Source of the DNA: Thioglobus_B sp964566765
GTDB taxonomy: Bacteria > Pseudomonadota > Gammaproteobacteria > PS1 > Pseudothioglobaceae
NCBI GenBank assembly: GCA_964566765.1
Contig: CAZMJI010000030.1
Coordinates: 1 to 13,324, forward strand
DNA length: 13,324 bases
Direction: 5' to 3'
Under the pieces are notes generated by a model. The model was not told where the DNA came from. It saw nothing but the letters and a program-made list of their open reading frames with translations, and did no database searches. A program made the translations under genes and the position numbers. Below are positions 6,095-11,208 of the stretch, piece by piece. Each line of letters starts with the position of its first letter. Positions within the stretch are counted from its first letter, which is position 1.

Positions 6095-7334
6095 GCTATT
6101 ACTGCAATCCATTCGCTCACGCCTGCTGCCCGTCTCATTGGTCACCGTGACCTTGATGGCGTCGATGGTGCTGCTGTTGAGTATTGAGCGCATACAGCAA
6201 GCTACCGAGCAGGGTTTTAACCAAAGTATCTCGGGTGTGGATGTGATTATTGGTCCGCGTTCCAGCTCACTAGAGGTGGTGCTGTATACGGTATTTCACC
6301 TGGGTCGTCCGACCAATAACATCACCATGGCCACCGTGGATGAGCTTAGACAGCGAGATGATATCGACTACTTAGTACCCATTGCTTTGGGCGACAGTCA
6401 CAAAGGATTTAGAGTCATCGCCACGGAAAGCGACTACTTTAAGCATGTTAAATATGCGGGCAACAAGTCGTTAAGCTTTGCCAGTGGCGAGGCTTTCAAT
6501 ACGCTAGAAGGTGCGGTGATTGGCGCGGATGTGGCGAAAAAACTTAATTATCAGTTGGGCGATAACATTCACATTAGCCATGGCTCTGGCGATATCATTG
6601 GTCAGCAGCATGATGATTTTTCTTTTAAGGTTTCTGGCGTGCTGGGTAAAACCGGCACCCCAATTGACCAAGCGCTATTTGTGGATCTAAAGGGCTACGA
6701 GTTGATTCACCTAGGCTGGCAAAGTGGTACTAAGGTATTGAGCTTAGATCGCCTAGATTTGTCTTCCATGAGTGAAAAAGAGTTGACGCCTAAAACCGTG
6801 ACCGCCGCCTTTGTGGGTCTGAAATCGAAGTTAAAGTTGTTTAGATTTGCCAAAGAAATCGGTCAATACCCGAAAGAAGCCATCTCTGCGGTGATACCGG
6901 GTATTGCCTTGTCAGAGTTATGGTCAATTGTTGGGATGGTGGACCAAGGGTTTGAACTTTTAAGCTGGATTATTATTGCCATTAGCTTGATCGCCATGGT
7001 GACGCTGATTATCTCCAGTATTGACAATCGAAAGCGTGAGATGACCATTTATCGAGCCAACGGTGCCACCCCAGGTTTTTTGGCAGGCCTGGTGGTTTAT
7101 GAGGCGCTGTTGATTGGACTTAGCGCCATTGTGGGTGCGGTTGTTTTTGTCAGTCTGGTGACCTATTTAGCGACTGATCAGCTTAATTTAATCTTAGGCA
7201 TTACCCCAGAATTTGCCTGGATTAGTCTGTCAGAAGCCAAAGTATTTGCCACTATTTTATTGGCTGGTATCTTAAGTAGCTTGATTCCAGCGATGATGGT
7301 TTTTAGAAAAAACCTACACCAAACCTTAAGTTAA
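6087..7334 (+). CDS. FtsX/MacB-type ABC permease of the Zrg-type zinc system
   Basis: 415 residues. One N-terminal membrane helix (about 13-33) is followed by a large periplasmic domain of about 250 residues that starts like MacB_PCD (GVDVIIGPRSSSLEVVLYTVFHL at 50-72). Three C-terminal helices follow at about 290-312, 336-360 and 383-405, with the cytoplasmic RKREMTIYRANGATPGF coupling segment between the first two. This four-helix layout is that of type VII (FtsX-like) ABC proteins rather than of ZnuB-like importers. The ATG lies inside the ATPase gene (8-nt overlap), and the DUF3299 gene starts 2 nt after its stop, so the three are one translation unit. Family assignment is firm; zinc as the handled substrate is inferred from context. 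Confidence 0.9.
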   Translation: MFKLLLQSIRSRLLPVSLVTVTLMASMVLLLSIERIQQATEQGFNQSISGVDVIIGPRSSSLEVVLYTVFHLGRPTNNITMATVDELRQRDDIDYLVPIALGDSHKGFRVIATESDYFKHVKYAGNKSLSFASGEAFNTLEGAVIGADVAKKLNYQLGDNIHISHGSGDIIGQQHDDFSFKVSGVLGKTGTPIDQALFVDLKGYELIHLGWQSGTKVLSLDRLDLSSMSEKELTPKTVTAAFVGLKSKLKLFRFAKEIGQYPKEAISAVIPGIALSELWSIVGMVDQGFELLSWIIIAISLIAMVTLIISSIDNRKREMTIYRANGATPGFLAGLVVYEALLIGLSAIVGAVVFVSLVTYLATDQLNLILGITPEFAWISLSEAKVFATILLAGILSSLIPAMMVFRKNLHQTLS

Positions 7335-7336
7335 TT

Positions 7337-7927
7337 ATGCTGAAAATATTACTTACCATTAGTTTGACCCTTTTGCATCTTAATGCCGCTGCCGTTAGGG
7401 AATTAGACGATGTTTATTTAGAAAAAGTTTTTGAAAATTGGCACTCTCTGAGTGCCCCTGGTGCGTATGACTTTATGCCAGAGAAGGTGAGTTATACGTT
7501 GTTAAATGATCCAGATTTTCAGCAAAAACTGGATGAGGCCGGCACCAAAGTGAATCCTGGGGTTGAGGGTCAGAGGATGGAGTTGGTGGGCTTTATGGTG
7601 CCGCTTGAAATCAAAGGTACCGATGTGCTTAAGTTCCTATTGGTGCCAGAAGCAGGGCAGTGTGTTCATGTACCACCACCACCGCTAAACCAGACGCTAT
7701 TGGTCGATACCACGCAAAATCCAATTAAGCTTAGAGATACCTATAAGCCGATTATTGTTTCTGGTGAAGTGAGATTGGATGCGCAACGTTTTGACTTGAG
7801 TAATAGCCAAGCGCCGGATGCTAATTTGGATGCAGGCGCAGCGGTTTTTGACAATGTTGAAAGTGGTTACTCGCTAACGGGCGCGGTTGTTGACGATCTT
7901 ATGTTTAAAGATAGGTTTGATGACTAG
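7337..7927 (+). CDS. Exported DUF3299 protein of the Zrg operon
   Basis: 196 residues with a signal peptide (residues 1-19, ending LNAAA). The DUF3299 core is present: MELVGFMVPLE (81-91), then KFLLVPEAGQCVHVPPPPLNQ (99-119) with Cys109 and His111 before the four prolines. DUF3299 proteins are small periplasmic proteins commonly found beside MacB-like ABC transporters and DUF2796 proteins, including the Vibrio Zrg cluster; their activity is unknown. The Cys-x-His-Val-Pro run is a candidate metal-binding point. The gene begins 2 nt after the permease stop and its last codons overlap the favoured zur start, keeping it in the same transcript. Confidence 0.85.
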   Translation: MLKILLTISLTLLHLNAAAVRELDDVYLEKVFENWHSLSAPGAYDFMPEKVSYTLLNDPDFQQKLDEAGTKVNPGVEGQRMELVGFMVPLEIKGTDVLKFLLVPEAGQCVHVPPPPLNQTLLVDTTQNPIKLRDTYKPIIVSGEVRLDAQRFDLSNSQAPDANLDAGAAVFDNVESGYSLTGAVVDDLMFKDRFDD

Positions 7928-8345
7928 CATGATTGATACCAACAAATTACTCGCCAAGTGTGCTCAAGCCGGCAAAAGCGCCACCCCACAAAGAATCAGT
8001 ATTATTCAGTCGTTGTCCGAATTAAACCATAGCATCTCTGCCTATGATTTGTTAGCACGACTAAAATCTCAGGGTCATGGGTTTAATGTCAGTACCATCT
8101 ACCGAGTGTTGGACTTTTGGATTGAGCTGGGCTTGGTGCATAAGATTGAGTCGAATAACACTTACTTGGTTTGTAGCGATTCTCATGAACACCAGTTCCA
8201 TGTACTGCTACATTGCACCAGTTGCAACAGCGTTCAAGAATCCTGTCAAGCATCACAACAAGTCTCATTTTCTGGCGCGAAAGACTTTAGTCCGCAGTTA
8301 GGTCAGGTGATTGAACTCAAAGGTGTGTGCCAACAATGTCAATAA
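7920..8345 (+). CDS. zur: Zur, Fur-family zinc-responsive repressor
   Basis: 141 residues from the ATG at 7920, chosen because an AGG lies 4 nt upstream; an ATG at 7929 is almost as good. The frame is open further upstream but lies in the DUF3299 gene. The N-terminal winged helix includes TPQRISIIQSL (22-32) and the recognition region HGFNVSTIYRVLDFWIELGLVHKI (53-76). The sensing/hinge segment HEHQFHVLLHCTSC follows, with structural-zinc cysteines 99/102 and 137/140 (GVCQQCQ). Zur rather than Fur is chosen because the gene closes a ZrgA-type zinc operon that has a Zur box. If the Zur box drives the whole unit, Zur represses its own synthesis when zinc is plentiful. It is slightly shorter than E. 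coli Zur, mainly at the ends. Confidence 0.88.
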   Translation: MTSMIDTNKLLAKCAQAGKSATPQRISIIQSLSELNHSISAYDLLARLKSQGHGFNVSTIYRVLDFWIELGLVHKIESNNTYLVCSDSHEHQFHVLLHCTSCNSVQESCQASQQVSFSGAKDFSPQLGQVIELKGVCQQCQ

Positions 8346-8371
8346 AAAAGCCCGGGTAAACCGGGCTTTTT
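8345..8371 (+). terminator. Strong bidirectional terminator between zur and tRNA-Cys
   Basis: An 11-bp stem (AAAAAGCCCGG / CCGGGCTTTTT) with loop GTAAA begins at the last base of the zur stop. T-runs occur on both strands, so it ends the zrg-zur transcript rightward and the tRNA-Cys transcript leftward. Confidence 0.92.
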
Positions 8372-8377
8372 GATAGA

Positions 8378-8451
8378 TGGAGGCTGGGACCGGAGTCGAA
8401 CCGGTCTCTAGGGCTTTGCAGGCCCCTGCATAACCGCTTTGCTACCCAGCC
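8378..8451 (-). tRNA. tRNA-Cys(GCA)
   Basis: A 74-nt tRNA on the minus strand. The acceptor arm GGCTGGG pairs with CCCAGCC (plus 8445-8451 and 8382-8388), followed by a genomically encoded CCA. The anticodon loop reads CTGCAAA, giving GCA for cysteine; the T-arm has GGTTCGACTCC. It ends directly before the shared terminator. Confidence 0.96.
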
Positions 8452-8472
8452 ATAACAGTGCAAAGCGTTTTA

Positions 8473-8499
8473 ACAAAAAAGGCCTGTTAAACAGGCCTT
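8473..8499 (-). terminator. Intrinsic terminator downstream of tRNA-Gly
   Basis: On the minus strand a 9-bp stem (AAGGCCTGT / ACAGGCCTT, plus 8479-8487 and 8491-8499) with a 3-nt loop is followed by TTTTTTG. It sits between tRNA-Gly and tRNA-Cys. No separate promoter is evident for tRNA-Cys, so Cys may be expressed by readthrough. Confidence 0.82.
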
Positions 8500-8505
8500 A
8501 AAATC

Positions 8506-8581
8506 TGGAGCGGGAAACGAGGTTCGAACTCGCGACCTACACGTTGGCAACGTGTCGCTCTACCAGCTGAGCTATTCCCGC
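8506..8581 (-). tRNA. tRNA-Gly(GCC)
   Basis: A 76-nt tRNA on the minus strand. The acceptor arm GCGGGAA pairs with TTCCCGC (plus 8510-8516 and 8575-8581), the CCA is encoded, and the anticodon loop is TTGCCAA, giving GCC for glycine. The T-arm carries GGTTCGAACTC in a typical context. Confidence 0.96.
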
Positions 8582-8593
8582 GTGAAGATTGAA

Positions 8594-8621
8594 ATTATAG
8601 TGAGTTTTTTTAAATAGTCAA
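8594..8621 (-). promoter_or_regulatory. Sigma-70 promoter for tRNA-Gly
   Basis: On the minus strand TTGACT (plus 8616-8621) and a perfect TATAAT (plus 8594-8599) are 16 bp apart, placing the start site a few bases ahead of the mature tRNA-Gly 5' end at 8581. It lies just past the pgsA stop. Confidence 0.85.
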
Positions 8622-8633
8622 GCGACATTGCGC

Positions 8634-9215
8634 TTAATTCTTAAAAGTTTTTACCCCTTCTTGCAGGTAGATAAAACCAGAGTATAGCGTGAGCAAGGTG
8701 GCGATCAATAGTAGCATCACGCCAATCTCAAAAGTCGGCAGACCAAACACTGGTGATTGATATAACAGGAATGAAATGGCGAAGATTTGCGCGGTGGTTT
8801 TGACCTTGCCGATAAACGACACTTTAACCTTTGAGCGCTGGCCAATGGTGCCCATCCACTCGCGCATGGCAGAAACCAGAATCTCACGTGAGATAATCAC
8901 CACCGCGCATACCGTAATATACCAATGACTCTCTGATGGATAAAAATCTACCAACATCACCAATGCGGTTGACACAATTAATTTGTCAGCAACCGGGTCT
9001 AAGAAGGCGCCCAATTGAGAGATGGTGTTTAACTTTCTGGCCAGGTAGCCATCAAGATAGTCGGTGATGCTTAGAATCACAAAGGTGGCGGTTAGCCAAA
9101 AATTCACCCAAGAAAAGGCCGCACTGTCAGTATAAGTGGGCTGAAAGTAGTATAAAACGACAAATACCGGGATCAGTAGAATCCTAGATAGCGTCAGTAT
9201 GTTGGGGATGGTCAT
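8634..9215 (-). CDS. pgsA: CDP-diacylglycerol--glycerol-3-phosphate 3-phosphatidyltransferase
   Basis: 193 residues from the ATG at 9215 (MTIPNILTLSRIL, matching the family's N-terminus); an adjacent ATG at 9218 is equally possible. PgsA transfers a phosphatidyl group from CDP-diacylglycerol to glycerol-3-phosphate, the committed step to phosphatidylglycerol, in the inner membrane. The CDP-alcohol phosphotransferase signature is complete: Asp52, Asp55-Gly56, Ala59-Arg60, Gly69, Asp73 and Asp77 (within TDYLDGYLAR and LGAFLDPVADK). About five hydrophobic helices are visible. An extended -10 lies so close upstream that the mRNA would have almost no leader. It diverges from tas; downstream on its own strand is the tRNA-Gly promoter. 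Nothing is missing. Confidence 0.95.
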   Translation of the reverse strand: MTIPNILTLSRILLIPVFVVLYYFQPTYTDSAAFSWVNFWLTATFVILSITDYLDGYLARKLNTISQLGAFLDPVADKLIVSTALVMLVDFYPSESHWYITVCAVVIISREILVSAMREWMGTIGQRSKVKVSFIGKVKTTAQIFAISFLLYQSPVFGLPTFEIGVMLLLIATLLTLYSGFIYLQEGVKTFKN

Positions 9216-9226
9216 CATAGGCAAGC

Positions 9227-9235
9227 ATTCTAACA
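9227..9235 (-). promoter_or_regulatory. Extended -10 (TGTTAGAAT) for pgsA
   Basis: On the minus strand TGTTAGAAT (plus 9235 down to 9227) fits the TGn-TAnAAT extended -10 pattern, with an expected transcription start near 9220. That is only about 2-5 nt before the pgsA start codons. No good -35 is seen, as is common with extended -10 promoters. Confidence 0.5.
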
Positions 9236-9245
9236 GATTGCGCAT

Positions 9246-9257
9246 CAAACCGGTTTG
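9246..9257. promoter_or_regulatory. Perfect 12-bp palindrome between divergent pgsA and tas promoters
   Basis: CAAACCGGTTTG is a perfect inverted repeat whose centre (9251.5) is nearly midway between the -10 elements of pgsA (9227-9232) and tas (9268-9273). It therefore covers the -35 region of both. It is a candidate operator for a dimeric regulator; which one is unknown. Confidence 0.45.
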
Positions 9258-9264
9258 TAGATAG

Positions 9265-9273
9265 TGCTAGAAT
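9265..9273 (+). promoter_or_regulatory. Extended -10 (TGCTAGAAT) for tas
   Basis: TGCTAGAAT is an extended -10 element with an expected start near 9280, leaving about 25 nt of leader before the tas ATG. That leader has no Shine-Dalgarno sequence. The element mirrors the one for pgsA on the other strand. Confidence 0.5.
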
Positions 9274-9304
9274 AGGCATCATTTAACCATCCATCAAACC
9301 CATT

Positions 9305-10348
9305 ATGGCAATGAGCTACAATCCGTTAGGCGATAGCGACTTAAAAGTCTCGAGTATTTGTTTGGGCACCATGACCTTTGGCCAGCAAAACAGCGAGGCA
9401 GAAGGACATGCACAACTCAATTACGCCTTTGAGCAAGGTATCAATTTTATTGATACCGCTGAGATGTACCCGGTACCACCACGTGCCAATACCGTCCACA
9501 GTACTGAGACCATTGTTGGCAGCTGGTTAAAGCATCAGGCACGAGATCAAGTGGTATTAGCCACCAAAGCCACCGGTGGTTCACGTGGCATGGCTTGGGT
9601 GCGTGAGGGTAACCATGCCTTTAATCGCACCAATTTGAGGCAAGCACTAGAGGGTTCATTAAAACGCCTTAAGACGGATTATGTGGACCTATACCAATTG
9701 CATTGGCCTGAGCGTAACACACCGATGTTTGGTCAGTACTTATTCGATCCGGATCATGAGCGTGAGTTCACACCCTTTGTAGAAACGCTGGAGGCTTTGT
9801 CTGAGTTGATCGATGAAGGCAAGATTCGCCATATTGGCCTGTCGAATGAGTGGGCCTGGGGCTTAATGAAATTCTTGGAGGCTTCTAAAGAACACAGCCT
9901 GCCACGGGTGGTGAGCGTGCAAAATGCTCACAACCTAATTAATCGCACTTTTGATGCCTCACTACGTGAGATCAGCTATCGAGAAAACGTGCCATTATTG
10001 GCTTATTCACCTTTGGCTTTTGGCCATTTGAGTGCCAAGTATGTGCGCGATCCCAATGCCAAAGGTCGGGTGAATATTTTCGATGGTTTTGCCCAGCGCT
10101 ATGAAAAACCTGCAGTCGAGCCAGCGGTTATGGCCTATGCTGAGTTCGCTGACGAGTTGGGCGTCACCCCAGCCACCTTGGCCTTGGCCTTTGTCTATTC
10201 CAGATGGTTCTGTGCCAGCACCATTATTGGCGCCACCAGTATGGATCAACTTAAGGAGAATATTGATGCTTCCAATATGCTTTGGACCGATGAAATCGAG
10301 CAGGCTGTTGAGAAGATTCATTTGCAGTTTTTTAATCCGGCACCGTAG
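9305..10348 (+). CDS. tas: Tas-type aldo/keto reductase
   Basis: 347 residues, full length for the E. coli Tas subfamily (346). Long stretches match Tas, such as LGTMTFGQQNSEAEGHAQL, IDTAEMYPVPPR and the C-terminal IIGATSMDQLKENID. Aldo/keto reductases are cytoplasmic TIM-barrel NADPH enzymes that reduce aldehydes and ketones; the catalytic tetrad is visible as Asp50, Tyr55, Lys88 and His133. Tas in E. coli was found as a suppressor of tyrosine auxotrophy in starved cells, and its natural substrate is unclear. The start could be the ATG at 9305 or the one two codons on; neither has an RBS. It is a single-gene unit divergent from pgsA, with no clear intrinsic terminator after the stop. Confidence 0.93.
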   Translation: MAMSYNPLGDSDLKVSSICLGTMTFGQQNSEAEGHAQLNYAFEQGINFIDTAEMYPVPPRANTVHSTETIVGSWLKHQARDQVVLATKATGGSRGMAWVREGNHAFNRTNLRQALEGSLKRLKTDYVDLYQLHWPERNTPMFGQYLFDPDHEREFTPFVETLEALSELIDEGKIRHIGLSNEWAWGLMKFLEASKEHSLPRVVSVQNAHNLINRTFDASLREISYRENVPLLAYSPLAFGHLSAKYVRDPNAKGRVNIFDGFAQRYEKPAVEPAVMAYAEFADELGVTPATLALAFVYSRWFCASTIIGATSMDQLKENIDASNMLWTDEIEQAVEKIHLQFFNPAP

Positions 10349-10506
10349 TAAGGTAGATGGCCAGAACCGGTCAATATTTCTAATCCGAGTTTAATACCAA
10401 AATTTGTGCTTCTGAGTTTTCTTGACCCAGGTTAAGTATTTGATAAAACCACAATATTTTTTATTATGGTTATCCATATAAATGCGCCACAATACGCATA
10501 TTTCCC
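10349..10506. other. Non-coding AT-rich stretch with two weak inverted repeats
   Basis: No credible gene is seen between tas and the promoter at 10507. An AT-rich hairpin is possible at 10447-10471 (AACCA/TGGTT, one C-A mismatch, then AATA/TATT around TTTTT). A small inverted repeat follows, ATGCG at 10482-10486 with CGCAT at 10495-10499, 8 nt apart. The second lies just ahead of the promoter and could be a regulator site; both could be chance. Confidence 0.35.
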
Positions 10507-10535
10507 TTGTAAATCAAGATATATAAGAATACAAT
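10507..10535 (+). promoter_or_regulatory. Putative sigma-70 promoter for the small secreted protein
   Basis: TTGTAA (10507-10512) and TACAAT (10530-10535) are separated by exactly 17 bp, matching the consensus at 4 of 6 and 5 of 6 positions. Transcription would start near 10542, giving a leader of about 128 nt before the small gene. Confidence 0.55.
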
Positions 10536-10541
10536 GAATAA

Positions 10542-10669
10542 CTGAAATAACGTGATGGCTCTAATGCCAATCATGTTGTTTTGAGGACTGAGCAGATTGC
10601 TTTAAACATCCTCTCCTTAGGAAGAGAATTTGCTCGGTAGGTTTAAACATAATAAAGGACACTGTGTTG
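10542..10669 (+). promoter_or_regulatory. Structured 5' leader of the small secreted protein gene
   Basis: The interval can form a stem CTGAGCA / TGCTCGG (10588-10594 with 10631-10637, one G-U pair) enclosing TCTC/GAGA (10612-10615 with 10624-10627). An alternative pairing, GAGGA (10583-10587) with TCCTC (10609-10613), uses overlapping bases, so the two folds exclude each other. The sequence TTTAAACAT occurs twice, at 10601-10609 and 10642-10650, the second just before the AAAGGA ribosome site. It matches no riboswitch I recognise. Confidence 0.35.
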
Positions 10670-10849
10670 ATGAAACTAACAGTACTTGCCGCTACTTTAT
10701 TGCTACACTCTCTTGCCCTAGCCACCCCGTCTTCTGAAATATCCATTATTGCCACGGGTAATAATGAGAATGCAAACAGTATTTCAAAATGTCGAGATGA
10801 GGAGCAATGCTCGAGACTGCTTAAAATTATCGCCAAAACCAATTCGTAA
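10670..10849 (+). CDS. Small predicted secreted protein (59 residues), unknown function
   Basis: A short gene with good signs of being real. The ATG is preceded by AAAGGA (spacing 10), upstream lies a 17-bp-spaced promoter, and residues 1-20 (MKLTVLAATLLLHSLALA, then TP) form a convincing Sec signal peptide with an ALA cleavage site. The mature peptide of about 41 residues is polar, with two cysteines (residues 41 and 46 in KCRDEEQCSRLL) that could form a disulfide. In-frame GTG and TTG codons at 10664 and 10667 are alternative starts. I recognise no family. After its TAA the same frame stays open for 55 codons (see 10850-11017), so it may be either a complete small protein or the front of a longer, interrupted one. 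Confidence 0.55.
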   Translation: MKLTVLAATLLLHSLALATPSSEISIIATGNNENANSISKCRDEEQCSRLLKIIAKTNS

Positions 10850-11017
10850 ATAGACAATAAAGATTACCAGTTTAATCTTTTGGCTTTATCAACAACCACA
10901 GCATTACCCTCTGGCGATGCGGACCTGAGACCTGTTCCCTTGCGATTCACACCCAGTGATTTAATAGGCAGGGACATGCTTGCACAACGTGGTTTATCTC
11001 GAGAATCCTACGATTGA
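10850..11017 (+). pseudogene. In-frame open extension behind the small secreted protein's stop
   Basis: Directly after the TAA at 10847-10849, in the same frame, 55 sense codons run to a TGA at 11015-11017. The translation (with PSGDADLRPVPLRFTPSDLI and GRDMLAQRGLSRESYD) has a protein-like composition and no frameshift is needed. It could be the C-terminal half of a gene interrupted by a single nonsense change, or chance: an open run this long occurs by chance several percent of the time. There is no start codon with a good RBS at its beginning, so it is unlikely to be translated alone. Confidence 0.3.
10859..10883 (+). terminator. Weak hairpin after the small secreted protein
   Basis: An 8-bp AT-rich stem (AAAGATTA / TAATCTTT, 10859-10866 and 10873-10880) with a 6-nt loop begins 10 nt after the small gene's TAA. 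It runs into only a single extra T before TGG, so termination would be weak. If real, it argues that the TAA is the true gene end. Confidence 0.4.
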
Positions 11018-11088
11018 GCGCCACAGAATCGACCAAACAAGCATATTAAGGTTTCCGCAAGAATCACCGGAGAAGATCTAGAATAAGA

Positions 11089-11165
11089 TGGCGCGCTCGG
11101 CAGGAGTCGAACCTGCAACCGCTCGGTTCGTAGCCGAGTACTCTATCCAGTTGAGCTACGAGCGC
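11089..11165 (-). tRNA. tRNA-Arg(ACG)
   Basis: A 77-nt tRNA on the minus strand. The acceptor GCGCTCG pairs with CGAGCGC (plus 11093-11099 and 11159-11165), CCA is encoded, and the anticodon loop CTACGAA gives ACG, read as ICG after deamination, for arginine CGU/CGC/CGA. It starts 38 nt after the murF stop on the same strand. No strong terminator follows; 11018-11088 holds only a faint TCCG/CGGA repeat. Confidence 0.96.
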
Positions 11166-11202
11166 GTAAGATTGAAGCCAAAATTGGCTGTCAAAGCGCA
11201 AA

Positions 11203-11208
11203 ATTATA
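11203..11208 (-). promoter_or_regulatory. Possible -10 (TATAAT) for tRNA-Arg at the end of murF
   Basis: A perfect minus-strand TATAAT overlaps the murF stop codon and would start transcription about 30 nt before tRNA-Arg. No -35 with correct spacing is evident. A short AGCCA/TGGCT hairpin (11176-11189) lies between. The tRNA could equally be read through from murF. Confidence 0.3.

Noticed and set aside
7887..7919. Upstream in-frame start for zur
   Set aside because: It would add residues encoded inside the DUF3299 gene and ahead of the conserved Fur-family N-terminus, with no RBS.
9216..9248. Longer pgsA start giving 11 extra residues
   Set aside because: The family's N-terminus begins at the IPNILTLSR segment, and the extended -10 at 9227-9235 lies inside the longer version.
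10561..10857. A 98-codon minus-strand open frame antisense to the small secreted protein
   Set aside because: No RBS, unlikely residue composition, and it overlaps a plus-strand frame that has a promoter, RBS and signal peptide.
10349..11088. Insertion sequence or phage attachment site next to tRNA-Arg
   Set aside because: No transposase or integrase frame, no terminal inverted repeats, and no duplicate of the tRNA 3' end were seen in the window.
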